A stretch of 64,000 nt of DNA. Source: Plasmopara viticola. Its lineage: Eukaryota > Oomycota > Peronosporomycetes > Peronosporales > Peronosporaceae. Of the stretch, positions 7,671 through 19,560 are shown in pieces. Made by a program: the position numbers and the translations under genes. The notes beneath the pieces are model-generated. The model was not told the DNA's origin. It saw only the letters and a program-made list of their open reading frames with translations, and did not search any database. The stretch's first letter is position 1; every line of letters starts with the position of its first letter. The stretch covers positions 310,001-374,000 of the forward strand of contig MBPM02000048.1 of assembly GCA_001695595.3 (NCBI GenBank), read 5' to 3'.

Positions 7671-9593
7671 ATGCGCGGCGCATTCTACGTGACAACTGCG
7701 CTTTTCATCACGAACAGCATCCGGTCAGCTGCCGAGTCCGACCAATATGAACGCCAACAAATGTCCCACTATGATGCTGTGGTACCGGGTACAATTGACA
7801 CTAAGTCATCGCCCGGCAGAATCCTCCTGAGCAGCCGTGCACTACACGACGACTGGGGGCCCAACGCGGTTGACGAAGAGCGTACGCCAGAAGCTTCCAC
7901 GAGGATCATTGAAAACTCTCTTACTTCGTTGAGCAAGGAGGCGCTAGATACGATAAGGAAAGCTGCACATTTATCCATGGATCTCAATGCTCCCCCTGAA
8001 GAGACTTTTACGGGTGCGTTGGAGGCATACAACACCTTAAGAAACACGAACCCTCGCGTGTATACCGCTAGCAATTTTGGAGTCTCAAGGAAACCTTCAA
8101 GCAAAAAACGCAGTCTGGACAAGGCCTCGAGCTCCGCCATCTCCAAAAAAGTGCCAGGTCGTCAACCGAAGAAACCGCGCATGAGTGGGCCGTTAGGAGC
8201 AACAGAGGCGCAAAGCAGCATCAGTCGTGGCAAGACGATGCCCACGTTAAGGATTTTAAACCAACATGATGTCGAAAATGTTCACAAACTGTATCTTGAA
8301 CACCTTAAGCGAAACTCAGCGGGATTTGAACCGATACCAGATGAGACAACAAAGTTGCTTGGCCTGGTCAATCGAAGACACAATGCGAAACCAGCCGTAG
8401 GCTCTGTGTATAAACGCGACATTGAGAGGTTGATGAGAATGGATTTGAAAGATCTGAAAAAGCTGTTTTTTGGCTCTAAGCCGGTTCTGGAGTCGAATTT
8501 GATAAAACTGCTACAAAAATCTTCGAAGAAGTATGAGGAAATACAGCTTTGCGTCTTGCGATTACTAAGTCTCAAAAGGTTGGTACGCATGTACCGTGAC
8601 TTTTTCGAATTCTGCCTTTCCAACCATGCAGTCTGCAGCAGCTTAGATCCAAAGTCGACGCTTCAAATAGAATTAAAGGTGAGGGAAAACGTCAAAGCTG
8701 GCGTCAAAGAGGCTACCAAGTCCGCAATGTCGGAAACGAAAAAGCCAGGTTTGACGAAGGTAGAATATGACATGTTCGAGGATGTTGTTAAAGCCGTGAA
8801 AAAGGCTAATTTAAGTGAGACGGACAAAAAGTCTACATACAAGACCGTCGACAAGATTTATCGAGACGATGACCAGCTCACGCCTCCAAACCTTGCTGCT
8901 CTCATCGCCGATGACTCAACATTTCAAACCGGCAAACGACGCTTTGCTTTGAATTATGACGTGTTTAAAACACCGCCTTCTTCCAGTACTAACGAAGATT
9001 TGCCTCCAAGTAAGCAAGGCGGCATTTCGCGTGACAGAAAGAAGCTTTACGAAATTTTGAAAGTGGCGACAGAGGGAGTTTCGGAGACGAAAACACGTTA
9101 CGATATGAGCATTGTAAACGAGGACGAAAAGGCTAAATTCACGGAACTTCGTAAGGCTTTCATCGAGGCCACAAAGTTTCATTACACACCGACGCTTGAA
9201 GTGACGAAGAAGATGTTAAAAATGTTTAACTGGGAGCTCAGTTTCGATCCAAGATTTAGCAATAATCCAGGTCATCATTTAAAAGATGATGTGAGAGTCA
9301 TGGATAATAATGATTTAATGGCCGGATTGGGCCCGGAGTGGGTTAAAGAAATAACAGTAGCAACTCAAAAGCAGCCGGATGCAGACGATGAGAAAGTGTT
9401 GCTGGAACTCAAAACCGAATACCTTTCAATACTGCTTGATACGTACGACAACTTCTACTGGTTTTGCAGTAGGCATCGATCACAGTGCGAAATACCAAAT
9501 GCTGAGTGGTTGAACAGCCGTCGAACTAAAGTTACTGGATCACGTCTCAGACGGAAAATCTCTCGAGTAAAGGATCATCAAGAAACGTCGTAA
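7671..9593 (+). CDS. Secreted RxLR-like effector with EAR-type motif and two C-x6-C modules (gene 2)
   Basis: A 640-residue intronless ORF and the tandem paralogue of gene 1, starting 6451 bp further on. It has the same architecture. The signal peptide is residues 1-22, RILL sits at the RxLR position (50-53), DEER is at 68-71 and DLNAPP is at 104-109. A basic NLS-like stretch covers about 139-170. The two modules end in FFEFC-x6-C (near 315/322) and FYWFC-x6-C (near 599/606). It keeps the C-terminal KISRVKD block that gene 1 lost, and gene 3 has the equivalent KQRRVRN. Differences from gene 1 are clustered: residues 80-195 and 285-470 are nearly identical, while both modules carry many replacements. 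RILL is a poor RxLR, so secretion is well supported but host entry through this motif is uncertain. Motif-based nuclear repression remains a hypothesis. Confidence 0.9.
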   Translation: MRGAFYVTTALFITNSIRSAAESDQYERQQMSHYDAVVPGTIDTKSSPGRILLSSRALHDDWGPNAVDEERTPEASTRIIENSLTSLSKEALDTIRKAAHLSMDLNAPPEETFTGALEAYNTLRNTNPRVYTASNFGVSRKPSSKKRSLDKASSSAISKKVPGRQPKKPRMSGPLGATEAQSSISRGKTMPTLRILNQHDVENVHKLYLEHLKRNSAGFEPIPDETTKLLGLVNRRHNAKPAVGSVYKRDIERLMRMDLKDLKKLFFGSKPVLESNLIKLLQKSSKKYEEIQLCVLRLLSLKRLVRMYRDFFEFCLSNHAVCSSLDPKSTLQIELKVRENVKAGVKEATKSAMSETKKPGLTKVEYDMFEDVVKAVKKANLSETDKKSTYKTVDKIYRDDDQLTPPNLAALIADDSTFQTGKRRFALNYDVFKTPPSSSTNEDLPPSKQGGISRDRKKLYEILKVATEGVSETKTRYDMSIVNEDEKAKFTELRKAFIEATKFHYTPTLEVTKKMLKMFNWELSFDPRFSNNPGHHLKDDVRVMDNNDLMAGLGPEWVKEITVATQKQPDADDEKVLLELKTEYLSILLDTYDNFYWFCSRHRSQCEIPNAEWLNSRRTKVTGSRLRRKISRVKDHQETS

Positions 9594-10040
9594 CTTATAC
9601 CATCACGCAGAAGAAGAAAAGTCGAGATTGGCAGAAGCGCATTCAAAAACGAAAAAGTATACTTGTATCTAACGCACGCAGTTGTCGCTCCTTCTTACGG
9701 TCCTGCGCACTTTGTGTTTTGTTGAATGAGCATTGTAGCAATCACATGGTACGTTCATAGTTGGCTGTGTGTACTATATTGTAGTGATTATTCGCGCACG
9801 TGAATCACCGTTTCGTTGTGTGCAACGGAATTATAAGTTACTACAAACGAATACGACAAATACCTCACTGTAGTCTCTTTCTATTTATCAGTCCTTTGTA
9901 TGAGCATTCATTGTATTTCTTTGGTGCTTCGACTGCAATCTTCTCATCGTCGTCTTGCAGGCCGTAGAGTACGATGTAGATCTTTCTTCGACACTTAAAT
10001 GAGAGCAAAATGAAAGAGGAAATGCTTATTAAAAGATAGG
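9594..10040. other. 3' flank of gene 2, shared with gene 1
   Basis: No gene is seen. It is collinear with 3122-3558 and ends at the MITE-like insertion. The match shows that the duplicated unit includes several hundred bases of downstream DNA, so it arose by DNA-level tandem duplication and not by retroposition. Confidence 0.65.
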
Positions 10041-10326
10041 TTTTTTTTAGGGAAATGATACCGGGCAGGCATTTTTCGCTAACGGGCAGGCACTGATGTT
10101 TATATGAATTAAATTGGTTGGCATTCTTCTCTGTGATTGGCTTGAGGATTAATTGCGACTTTCCACGCAACTTTGACATATTCTTCCGCAGTAAAATCAC
10201 CATGAGCACCCTGCAAACTCTTGGCCAGCGTGTCTTCAGCTCTCACGAGGACGCACGCAAAGCTTTTAAACGGAACTCGGAGATGGGCGAAAAGTGCCTG
10301 CCCGGTATCAATTTCCTAATAAAAAA
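10041..10326. mobile_element. MITE-like element, 286 bp, with about 38-bp terminal inverted repeats
   Basis: The left end (10041-10078, T run, then TGATACCGGGCAGGCA) and right end (10287-10326, TGCCTGCCCGGTATCA, then an A run) are inverted repeats, about 85% identical by eye. A second GGGCAGGCAC lies just inside the left end. The equivalent flank of gene 1 (3558/3559) lacks the element, so it inserted after the tandem duplication. No clear target duplication or transposase is seen. A short protein-like frame inside, around STLQTLGQRVF, may be a captured fragment. The superfamily cannot be assigned. Confidence 0.6.
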
Positions 10327-10394
10327 GGGGATTGATGACGTGTGTTTGACTGACACAATAAACCCCTCATCTCCGAGCTCCGTGTTTGTAGCTT

Positions 10395-10740
10395 TGATCC
10401 GCTACGGTGAGTGCAAAAGCTGGACGGTCCTTAGCTTTCTTTCATATTCATCAGTTGATCGCTTACAATAATGGGTGAAGTTCCTTCAGGAAAGTCACAT
10501 GGTCTAAGTCTGACCGACGCAGAGTTCTGGGTACATAGCGTACGGTTGCTGTGCGGTCGAAACAACCGTACCCGTCAATAGAAACCAGCTACCTGCGCAG
10601 TCCAACAAAGTTATTTTTGATTAGAATGTCAAAGCGGGTTCACATACTTTGCTTTATGTTAATCTCTGCGAGAGTTTGAAGCCTTTTCTAGATAGCGTAT
10701 TATACGCAGCCATACACTCCACCCTGCGCTCAGACCTCGC
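10395..10740. repeat. Repeat S4, copy 2 (3' end of tandem unit 2)
   Basis: Partner of 6440-6791, in the same orientation with the same right boundary at CAGACCTCGCT. It marks the downstream end of the duplicated effector unit. No intact frame is present. Confidence 0.7.
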
Positions 10741-12584
10741 TCACATAAACTCGTAAGTGGAGTACTGAACAAAACATCTTGAAGAATATAATTCTTTTTG
10801 CAGATTACCTGTTCTAAGATTAGCTAATAAGTAGATTGTGAAAGCAGACCCGAAGAAAAAGCGTGTATTTTTGGTTAGCAAATTTTCTACAAAACACAAT
10901 GGGATTTGTTTGTGGATGCAGAAGTTCTCACTACGGAGCTGTGTTTTCGTTGCACATGTGCTCGATCCTACGACAGGTATACAAGATTTGCATGCCAAGC
11001 GAAGTGTAACGCACACTTCGATACTTTTTTCGTAGTGTGCTTAACTCTGCGGGCTACCAGCGTCAAAATTACTTAGTCCAAAAATGCACGACCTGCACTG
11101 AAGAAGTTTTTGCGGTACAGTCACCAACTTAGTTGATACGTTATGGTGGAGGTCCTATTGCTTTTAGTTTAACTCTTCGTGCTTGCGTAAGATGCCGACA
11201 TATCCGACGATTGCAAATGACATATGGAGCTAGGTCCATGTCAAAATGTGCTTGGAGTAATAACATTACTTTACCACAAGCACAATTTGTAAATCAATGC
11301 CATATATTTGATAGCTGTTCGTGCTAAAAAGATTTCTTTTTAGATTTAGAGCGCATGCGCTAAAACAGCTAACCTTTTTGAACAATCCGCACTGTGACGA
11401 AGAATTCACTACATCCAGTATGATTCGTGGCGATTCAATGCATATAATTGGATAATCATTATAGGTACGTCATAGCAAGCATTTTAATACATGAATTCCA
11501 TGTATAAGCAAATTAACGAAATAGACCTTTTCTGCTGCACTCAAATTTTCAATGCTATCCTGCAAAATTTAATGCGTCCTGCTGCGGAATCGGTACACCA
11601 GCAATACTTTATACAATTAAATATAATGTTGAGTCGGTTGGTCTAGCGCCGTGCCGCAAAGCCAAGGAAATTTGTTAACAAGGCGCGACAACCTTTCCCG
11701 CTCCAATCAGCCTTCCAGAAATCCAGGCGTGGACGACCTTGAATTTGATGATACATATAGAATTCAACTCAAATAACTCCGTGGGATGCATTAGTACTGC
11801 TCTCATTCCATATAATTGCATGATAATTACCGTCGAAATACCTATTCTGCGACTCTTTCAGTCGACTGTGAGCGTGGCTTCTACTACACATGAACCACTT
11901 TATATAATAACATAACTGAAGTAGCTTTTTGTATATAGTCGATCCAATGAATAAACATGAAAGAGCATAGTTACTAATAAGCGTCGTCGAGTTGGTGTTT
12001 ATATCGACAACCACTATCGAGATGATATAAAAGCTTTATAATATTCATAAATAGGAAGTTCGTTATTCAACTTCTTTAAGCTGGCGCAGCTGAGATTGTG
12101 TGACATGACCATGCTACAGCCGCAGCAAAAAACACGATCGATTGTCTTTTTAGATTGCTTATTGGTACATGACACTATGAGCTACTCGTTAGAGTAAGCC
12201 AAATTATACACGGTGAATACTGCTTTTTTGCAAACCATTGTATTGCTGGAAATTCTCACATTATTGAGCAACAGTAATTTAACTCCGTTCATAACGTGTT
12301 TGCACAGCACCGAACACAGACCAGGTGTGCAGAACGATATACGAGCATCGATGAGCCACTATTTACTATTCCCGTTTTAATAAATTAAACTTTGCAATAA
12401 ATTACAATTGAACGGCTAATTATATATATGAATTTTATATGCAATCAGCTCCAAATAAATACTTACATTTCACACCAAAGTAAATCAATTCTTTCGTAGA
12501 TACCGCTTAAAATACTTACGTACGTAAGCCGTACATTCCGTTAGGGTGCTTATCGCCATCGTTTTTCAAAAGCTTTTTCCAACA
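10741..12584. other. AT-rich intergenic DNA, no gene recognised
   Basis: I see no supportable gene. Short ORFs here (10838-11035, 11133-11327, 11769-12014 reverse) have low-information composition and no paralogue in the window. A small hairpin, CGAAGTGT...ACACTTCG, lies at 11000-11020. The stretch separates the tandem effector units from repeat S3. Confidence 0.4.
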
Positions 12585-15500
12585 GGACGTCAGCTTTCAG
12601 CATAAAAGGCTGGCATTACGTGACGTCTCGTTACATCTTCTCCAAAACTTGGGCTTTATTGAATCAAAGAATGACGAGAAGAGTTTACCACTCTTTGACT
12701 TTTACGCATAAGTCGGCTTGTTTATAACGATGACCGAACAGTCAACGAGGAAGACTGTCAGTCGATAAAGTCACTAAAGGCAAAGAAGACAGCTTTGAAA
12801 CAGATTGTTGTTGTACTCAAAGATGCCTCTCCCGTGGTTGGCAAGTTGGAAGCGAATGCCCACCTGTAATCCAATTTGGGGTTAAAGGGGATTCAAAAAG
12901 GCAAATGTAATTCACCTGAAGCGAAAGGCTTTCAAAATCTTCTTTGGTGCGGTGAAACACATTTCGCCTTCACAAACAAATATTATGCACACCGCGAGTG
13001 ATCAAGCAAGCCCTCATTTGGCGCTCAACCCTTTAATATTACCAATCAGCTCTGAGATTACGACAGTGTCATTTGTTGCTTAAGAAAACCTTAAGACATG
13101 CAGGACTTTTCGTCAGACAGACCGTCCACACAAATCATTTCACCTGCACAGAACGTTCTTGACAATACCTTTGAGGAAAGAGTCAATACGCGATGTTCTT
13201 GCTGATGGTGTCATCAGCGTAGACAACATCACTTGGTAAAGTTCGCGGATGGACAAACATTTCAGATCTCTAGCGGAGTGGGCGATGGACTTTACATGTC
13301 GAGAACCGCCAGCTAATTTACAGTCTTGTGAAAGGATCACTTACTTTAAAAAAAGAATTTCGACACGTGAGTTGAGAATGTTTTAGATAATTACGAATCA
13401 GTCGATGTAAGCCAGAGCGTCGAGCAGTGCACTCATCACTTTTGCGTTCCGTTCAGGCCCCCGACAATCTTTCCTCGATTCGCGTGTTTAATTTTGCCTT
13501 GGCTCGACAAGACACTAATTCAGCGTGATCTTACGGTAACTTTGTGTGTGCTTCTAGCACCTCACTATGTCCCTTCATATGAACATGCTAAGCACCGTAA
13601 GAAGTCGGGAAACAAGGGCGATCTGAGATACCTTTTGGTGATTCCTAGTACTGTTAATTTACTGATTCAGATATAGAATTTCTTTTTAGATTAGGTGAAC
13701 CTGCTACACATCACGACTTAAACATCAACTGCATTAAATCAAGTCTTTTACGTGCTTGAGCTTGAAGCGCAATATGCTTTCATCGTAGATCGGAGACAAC
13801 TCGCTACCAGTTCTAGCGTAATGGCAAGCTAGGAGCCGGGAGCTCAGATTAAGCGTGGGTACACAATGCGCGGCCAAAATACAGAAATCTATTTACAAAG
13901 TGCTTGTTGCTTTGAATAAAGATTGTGACGGCCTTCAAACAATTTTGCTGAGGCTACTCCAATGACCTCCCTTGTAATCAGGATAGGGAATTAATTACGT
14001 CGCGTCACAAGAAACTCTTTGCGCCCGTGAAAGTGACGGTGCTCCGATGCGCTGTCTACATGTCAATAATACTTCCTTTGCATTTCTTTGATCAGGAGCT
14101 GCAGCTCCTTCGTAGCTAGGCAAACACGCTTGGGATTGTTTTAGGTCAGCCTGGGCGGTCACGTCGCGGTGACCCTGTACCCTTTTAAGACATCAAAAAT
14201 AGAATGATCATCTCTGGACATGTGACTAAAAGCACTTCAGTCGGACGGACCGCTGCACGTCTTAGCGCGAGATGTGTGTATTGCTGACATTTTTATTTGT
14301 ATCTGAGGTTCCCTAAACTGTGTTTCTATGATCTGACTGTTCAATCGTATATCTATCTCAAGGAGAGCGCTGTCATCTTCAAATTCAAAATCACTCTATT
14401 TTGCTCGCTGTAAAGTTTGTATTGACTGTACAATGCTTTTTGAGCTTGACAGCTTTAAAGCTGAGCCAGTCTGCGAGATTTATCGGCTGTCAACTTTCAA
14501 ACAGAAATTGAGTTTCAAAATACGAAGTGGTTCTTCAATGTGAAACATTCGGATGAAACGTCCGTTGTCGTTATGGAAAGTGCACTTTTTAAGCTCGAGC
14601 AGTCAAATCGCTTACAAACGCAGTACAGGAAAGTACCGCTTGGTCATTTGTGAGTCTTTCATAAAAAAAGTCGTTACAAAGATAATTTAGCTAATAGATC
14701 AAACAATTCTCTTAACATTTGCCATCTATTTATCCTTTATTGATACCCTTCGATCCCAATACAAGCAGTTGCTGCGGCTTTCATAGCTCTTCTTAACAAT
14801 TTCCAACTCAAGCTGCACAATTGTATTTTTCTCAATGCAACCATAAGCTGTAACTATTTTAAGCCAGCGAAAAAGTACGAATGTATTATCGACAATTTAA
14901 CTTGTGATAGCAAGCTGCTTTTAGACAATGCAAGCTTCTTGCTGCTTTATCACCTTATGCACAGCGGATTTCGATGGTTGCACTTTTATCGTGAAAAATA
15001 GATTTAGCACCAAATTGAAAGGCTTACTTTATGCTATACAGCCTTGCAAGCAGATAGATTGCCTAGATTAAGGAAAAGCTTTGACAAGCATGGAAAGTCT
15101 TCTTCGACACGTCTACTTGTTAACATCTTGCAAGTTTAGCTCCCCGATCATTTTGATTAAGGGATTTGTCCTTTTTTCATCTTTTTCATTTTTTCTTGAG
15201 CTTAACTACTCGCGTTTGAGTTTCTGCTGCAACACGATGGATCTTTTCGTTATCCTTTAAAATTTAGCTAGCGATACTTCTGTCGTATGCCGCTCACTAC
15301 GCTGACAGTGAGTTGCTCTTCCAAAACACTGTGTTGTCTATAGTCTATCTATAGATAACTATTACGCATTCATCGACAATATGGCGTCTGTTACATTGTT
15401 ATTCGACATCATTATAGTTTTGCGCAAAATATCGGTGTTCACCAGCTCTATTTCCATATACACAAGACGCGGTGTTTTTCACTTTTTGTGATAATCACAA

Positions 15501-15840
15501 GAAATCGATATGTCAGTCCTTATCACAAATTTCAAAAACGATGAAAATGTACAAACCACGACGCGCGCATCTCTCATACTGAGTATTGTGCAGCGAAGTC
15601 GGCACTAAGCTCGGCTCCGAAAATTTTTGCCTACGTTTTTTACTACGCTTCCAAAAATCTAAGAATTCAGCGTTGATTGTTCGTACCGACTTGTCAAACA
15701 CTTTGACTTGCTTAGTCCCTGCTCACTCACGACATTAAATCAGCATTTTTGATACGAGTAAAAAATCGTCAGTTTAAGCTAAAATACTAGCTACCATAAA
15801 AAGAGCCTTTTGTCACGTAATAGTCTTCACCGGCAGACTG
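12585..15840 (+). repeat. Large decayed repeat S3, copy 1
   Basis: About 3.2 kb align by eye with 55437-59600 (same strand) and 40430-43785 (opposite strand). Landmarks include GACTTTTACGCATAAGTCGGCTT near 12700 (GACTTTTACACGAAATGTCGGCTT near 55530), GTAGATCGGAG near 13790 (ATAGATCGGAG near 56507) and TTGTTCGTACCGA near 15680 (TTGTTCGTACCGA near 58340). A reading frame on the reverse strand at about 14230-14070 begins VQGHRDVTAQAD, parallel to VRGHRNLTASTD in the 40-kb copy. S3 therefore once had coding content. No recognised domain and no intact ORF are seen. It may be a transposon or a duplicated host segment. Confidence 0.55.
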
Positions 15841-18800
15841 GCCGGCAATGGTAACCACGTCATATACTTACACTGCTAAAAAGGCCTATGCTTTGGCTAA
15901 TCCTACAGAAAATCGTGGGTGCAGTGGTTTGGACCCAGAAATTAAGGCCCAAACGCCCATAATAATTAGATCTAATCAGGATGCGAGAGTAAATCCAGAC
16001 AAGACATCGGAGAATAACAAGCTTTAGAATCGTAACAGTGGATGTCTAGGGTACACTAGTTTGTCTGTAGCAAGACGAAAAAACGCAACAGTCTTCATCT
16101 AACTTTCGCTTCCTTATTTGCTTAATGTTCCTAGTTCACTGACTCCGCTACACTTGCCGCTTAAGCCCCGGTCGACAGCCCACCTTCTCAAACGTTTTCT
16201 CAGCGACTGTGTTACAGAGTAGCACTTGTTGTGGAGGACAAAGCAAGGACGCTCGTAGCCTTATGGTGAGAAGTGAGTTATCTTTTAATTATGAAGAAAA
16301 ACCGCATAATGAAGAGTAGGAATTGTAAGGTACGTTTTCAGCACAAACATAATGTCAGTGGCTGATTAGTGTATTTGCACACTAATCAGGCACTTACATC
16401 TGGAGCGTGTAAGTTGGTCTTTTTTTTAATGGTTTTGACGTTATGTGATCCGTGTCCCGCTGCTGAAAGGAGAAAGATATACTTCTTAATAATCACCCAC
16501 TTTATTGCTTTGATAAACGAAAGATAGATCTGTTCATGAATAACACTGAGTTCTATCATACCGTAAGAAGTAGCTCGACAAGCTACGAAAGGACTGATGG
16601 CTAGAAGTGGTCAGATAATTGAAGGTTGTCCGACTCTTTAAAAGTCCGGCTCAGACACCATAAGTTGGTCCGCGAAATTACTGGACGCTTTAATCATCGT
16701 ATTGAGCAACCTTCAAAGTTATCGAGCGTTCATTTGACCACATCATCCATTTGTGCAAGTGGAGTAGACTGAATCAAAATTAAATCAAGTTCTTTAGTTT
16801 TGAAGGCTTCAATTAAGATTTCAATAAATACTCACAAGAGTGCTAAAAAAAGGTATGTCTTCACAAAGAAGACGCATAACTGAGCATCCATCATAAATCA
16901 AAGGCCTCGACAACAAAGCAGAATTAGCGCTTTCGACGACATTGGCGCTCTACGACCAGTGTCTGACTCGAAAATGCGAGCGACGACTCTGTAAGGTGCG
17001 GTGAATGCCAATAGCTTAGCAGATACAAAAGCTTAGGCTAAGTCAACTCCTTTTACAGCCACAGGACAAAGCACAATGCCCATGTAATAGCTACTGACGT
17101 ATCTCACTCAGCAACAACAGCAATATTAAGCCCAGGTGCAAGCTCAAATGCAAGCTTAAATTTCACAGGCGTACGAGTGCTTCGACTTTTTCGTCGCTTC
17201 AAGAGGCGAACAGACATAGAAGGATCTTTCTTTGTACATAAAGGATTAGCAAAGACATTTGACGATGAACTTTTGCATTTGGAGCAATACTTCGTCAAAA
17301 AGTACTACTTGATAGCAGCAGAATCATTGACACTGAGTATGGCAAGTCCCTGCTGCATTGGCGCGAAGAATGCGCATAAGACATGACCACTGCTCAAATC
17401 TCGACTGCGCACACGCTCCAGGCCTAAGGATTTCGAGTAATCTACTCTAGATGATTCATATACGACTCGCGTCCTTACGCTCAGAAGCTGTAAATTATGG
17501 AGGTTTGTGGATGACAACCCCACAACTGCTGCGTATTTCTAGCTAAGTCCAGTCGTTATTTTTGTTCTTCCTTTTCTTAAACGTTTTGATTTTTGGGGTC
17601 GTAAATTGCTCGCGTGACCGCCTTATTTTCTTCAGCACAGTCTGAAACAACTTGGCCGATGCACGAAGCAATATTTTCGAGTAATATGTAGATTCGAAGC
17701 TTAAATGGCAATGGTGATGGACTCTTGGAGAGTACTACAGCTTTCTTTAATTGGTCTTCTTGCGGTCTTTTTCTTTACTCTATTTCGAAGGAAGGATTTC
17801 CATTCTTGATTCACTGACCTTGAGCTCAGTGTGAAATATCAAGTTCTGGAGCTCAGATATGTACTCGTATTTAGTTAAGCTATGCTTTCAAATTGGAGGC
17901 GCGCTATAAAAAAATCCTTTAAGCAATAAGATAAGCTTTTAAAGCAGTTGGTCAAAAGAGACTCGTCACTGCCTTCATCGACAACAAATGAGTTAATATG
18001 AAGACTCGTTGAAGTGACTTTAGCTCAAAGGGACCAAGGGTGACTTGGTGCAAGCCAACTTTGTATACGACCAAGTTGTCCACCGTTCTCATAAATTCGT
18101 GCACGTGAATCTACAAAAACTTGGTTTTTTCCAACATTAGGAGCATTTCAGATCATGCTTGCTCTTAAGAAATCAATTGCTTCGTGAGCAGAACCCAAAA
18201 TTGATCCGAGTACAAGAAGTATGATACTTACATTTACACGAAAAACCACAAGGCAATTTAATTAAGCCTGTTGTAGCAACACCTGGTCAGATGGGTTGCT
18301 CATCACCAGTGGTGCTGGGATATCTGGCATCGGTGTACGTCCGTCGACCAGTCGACTGTTGCAGTCGGTCCGCAAATTGTGGAGAGCGATGGATCGGAGC
18401 ACACGCCACATGCTTTCAATCTCAGGGTATTCGTCTTTGCACCTGTCTACAATATGTACGATATAGTTTCAGGTGGGTGGGCTCGTAAAAATGGTCGTTC
18501 AGTCGTGGACGATGATGTATTCCAAAGCTTGCGCGAGCGCATCGACAAAGAGCAAGTCTCAACGGAGTAGCATCCTTTCCGGGAACAGTACACAACGTTC
18601 TGGAGTCGTTAGCGCTAGCGCTCGAGTGGCGCGCTGTAGGCTCTTTCACCACGCCTTGCTGAACATCTTTTTGCATATCCTTACCATGTTGGAGCCGGAG
18701 CTCTCTACACCATTGTGATCGGAGATTGTGAGTTTTGACGGTCCGAAAGCGCTCACCATATGGCTCAACAAGTGTATTTGAGTTACCTCTGGGATGCTTA

Positions 18801-19329
18801 CTCACGTCTCACTCATCTCGCAAAGCAAAGAAGCGCTATAATGAAGCGAATTCTTCGACCACACCATGTAACAAAACATATCCGAGTTGCTCGTGCTCTG
18901 CATCGTGTTATGGAGTCCAGGAAGCTGCCTTGGTTCGAGTTTGTCTGACTGTCGCTTTTGTGTCACCGAGCTCGACCATATAATTTGGCATCGGTTACTC
19001 AATTAGCTTTACAGACGTGTGAGCCTCGAAGTGAATTGAACCCGATTTGGTACTCATACGCACAGTCTCAGAAGCCGCGACCTGAGCTCAAGTATGAAAG
19101 CCTGTACCATAAATCTAAGAGCTTATAATGATAGATTTCGGTCGCCACCAATAATGCGCCGCCGAGCTCATTATCGAAACATTTCATCGTTGCCTTACCC
19201 GAACACATATTTTCGATATGATTCTCGCGTGAGCTGATGTTGTAGCGGACCTTGATCAAACAAAGTAGCTTCATTTTGTTCAAGTCACTCGAGCATTTGA
19301 GAGTGATTTTTTTCACATGCTAACGCTTT
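15841..19329. other. Unclassified decayed DNA
   Basis: I see no supportable gene. Overlapping short ORFs on both strands (17104-17523, 18291-18983) have no paralogue in the window and mirror one another, which is typical of chance frames. A perfect 11-bp-arm hairpin, CTGATTAGTGT/ACACTAATCAG, occurs at 16362-16389. It probably represents relic repeats, but I cannot name a family. Confidence 0.35.
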
Positions 19330-19560
19330 GAAGGTCTGACCTGATTTTGCATAAACGTTTGTTAAGTTTTACCACAAAGAATCTTATGGGTAACAACAAG
19401 GTGGCAGGTATGATAAAAATTGGATCTTGATTCCTCTCATACATCGTCATTTATGCTGTTCACTACTCAAAGCAATCGTAGCACAAATATTGATGCCGAA
19501 GATGGAGTAGAAGAACATGCGCCAATGCCTTCTGCTCGCGTTTGACTACGCAAACCGAGG
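19330..19560 (+). repeat. Short dispersed repeat S6, copy 1
   Basis: Matches 39930-40130 in the same orientation. Shared blocks are GGATCTTGA(A)TCCT, ATCATTTATGC and CAATGCCT, with insertions and deletions between them. No protein is proposed. Confidence 0.45.
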
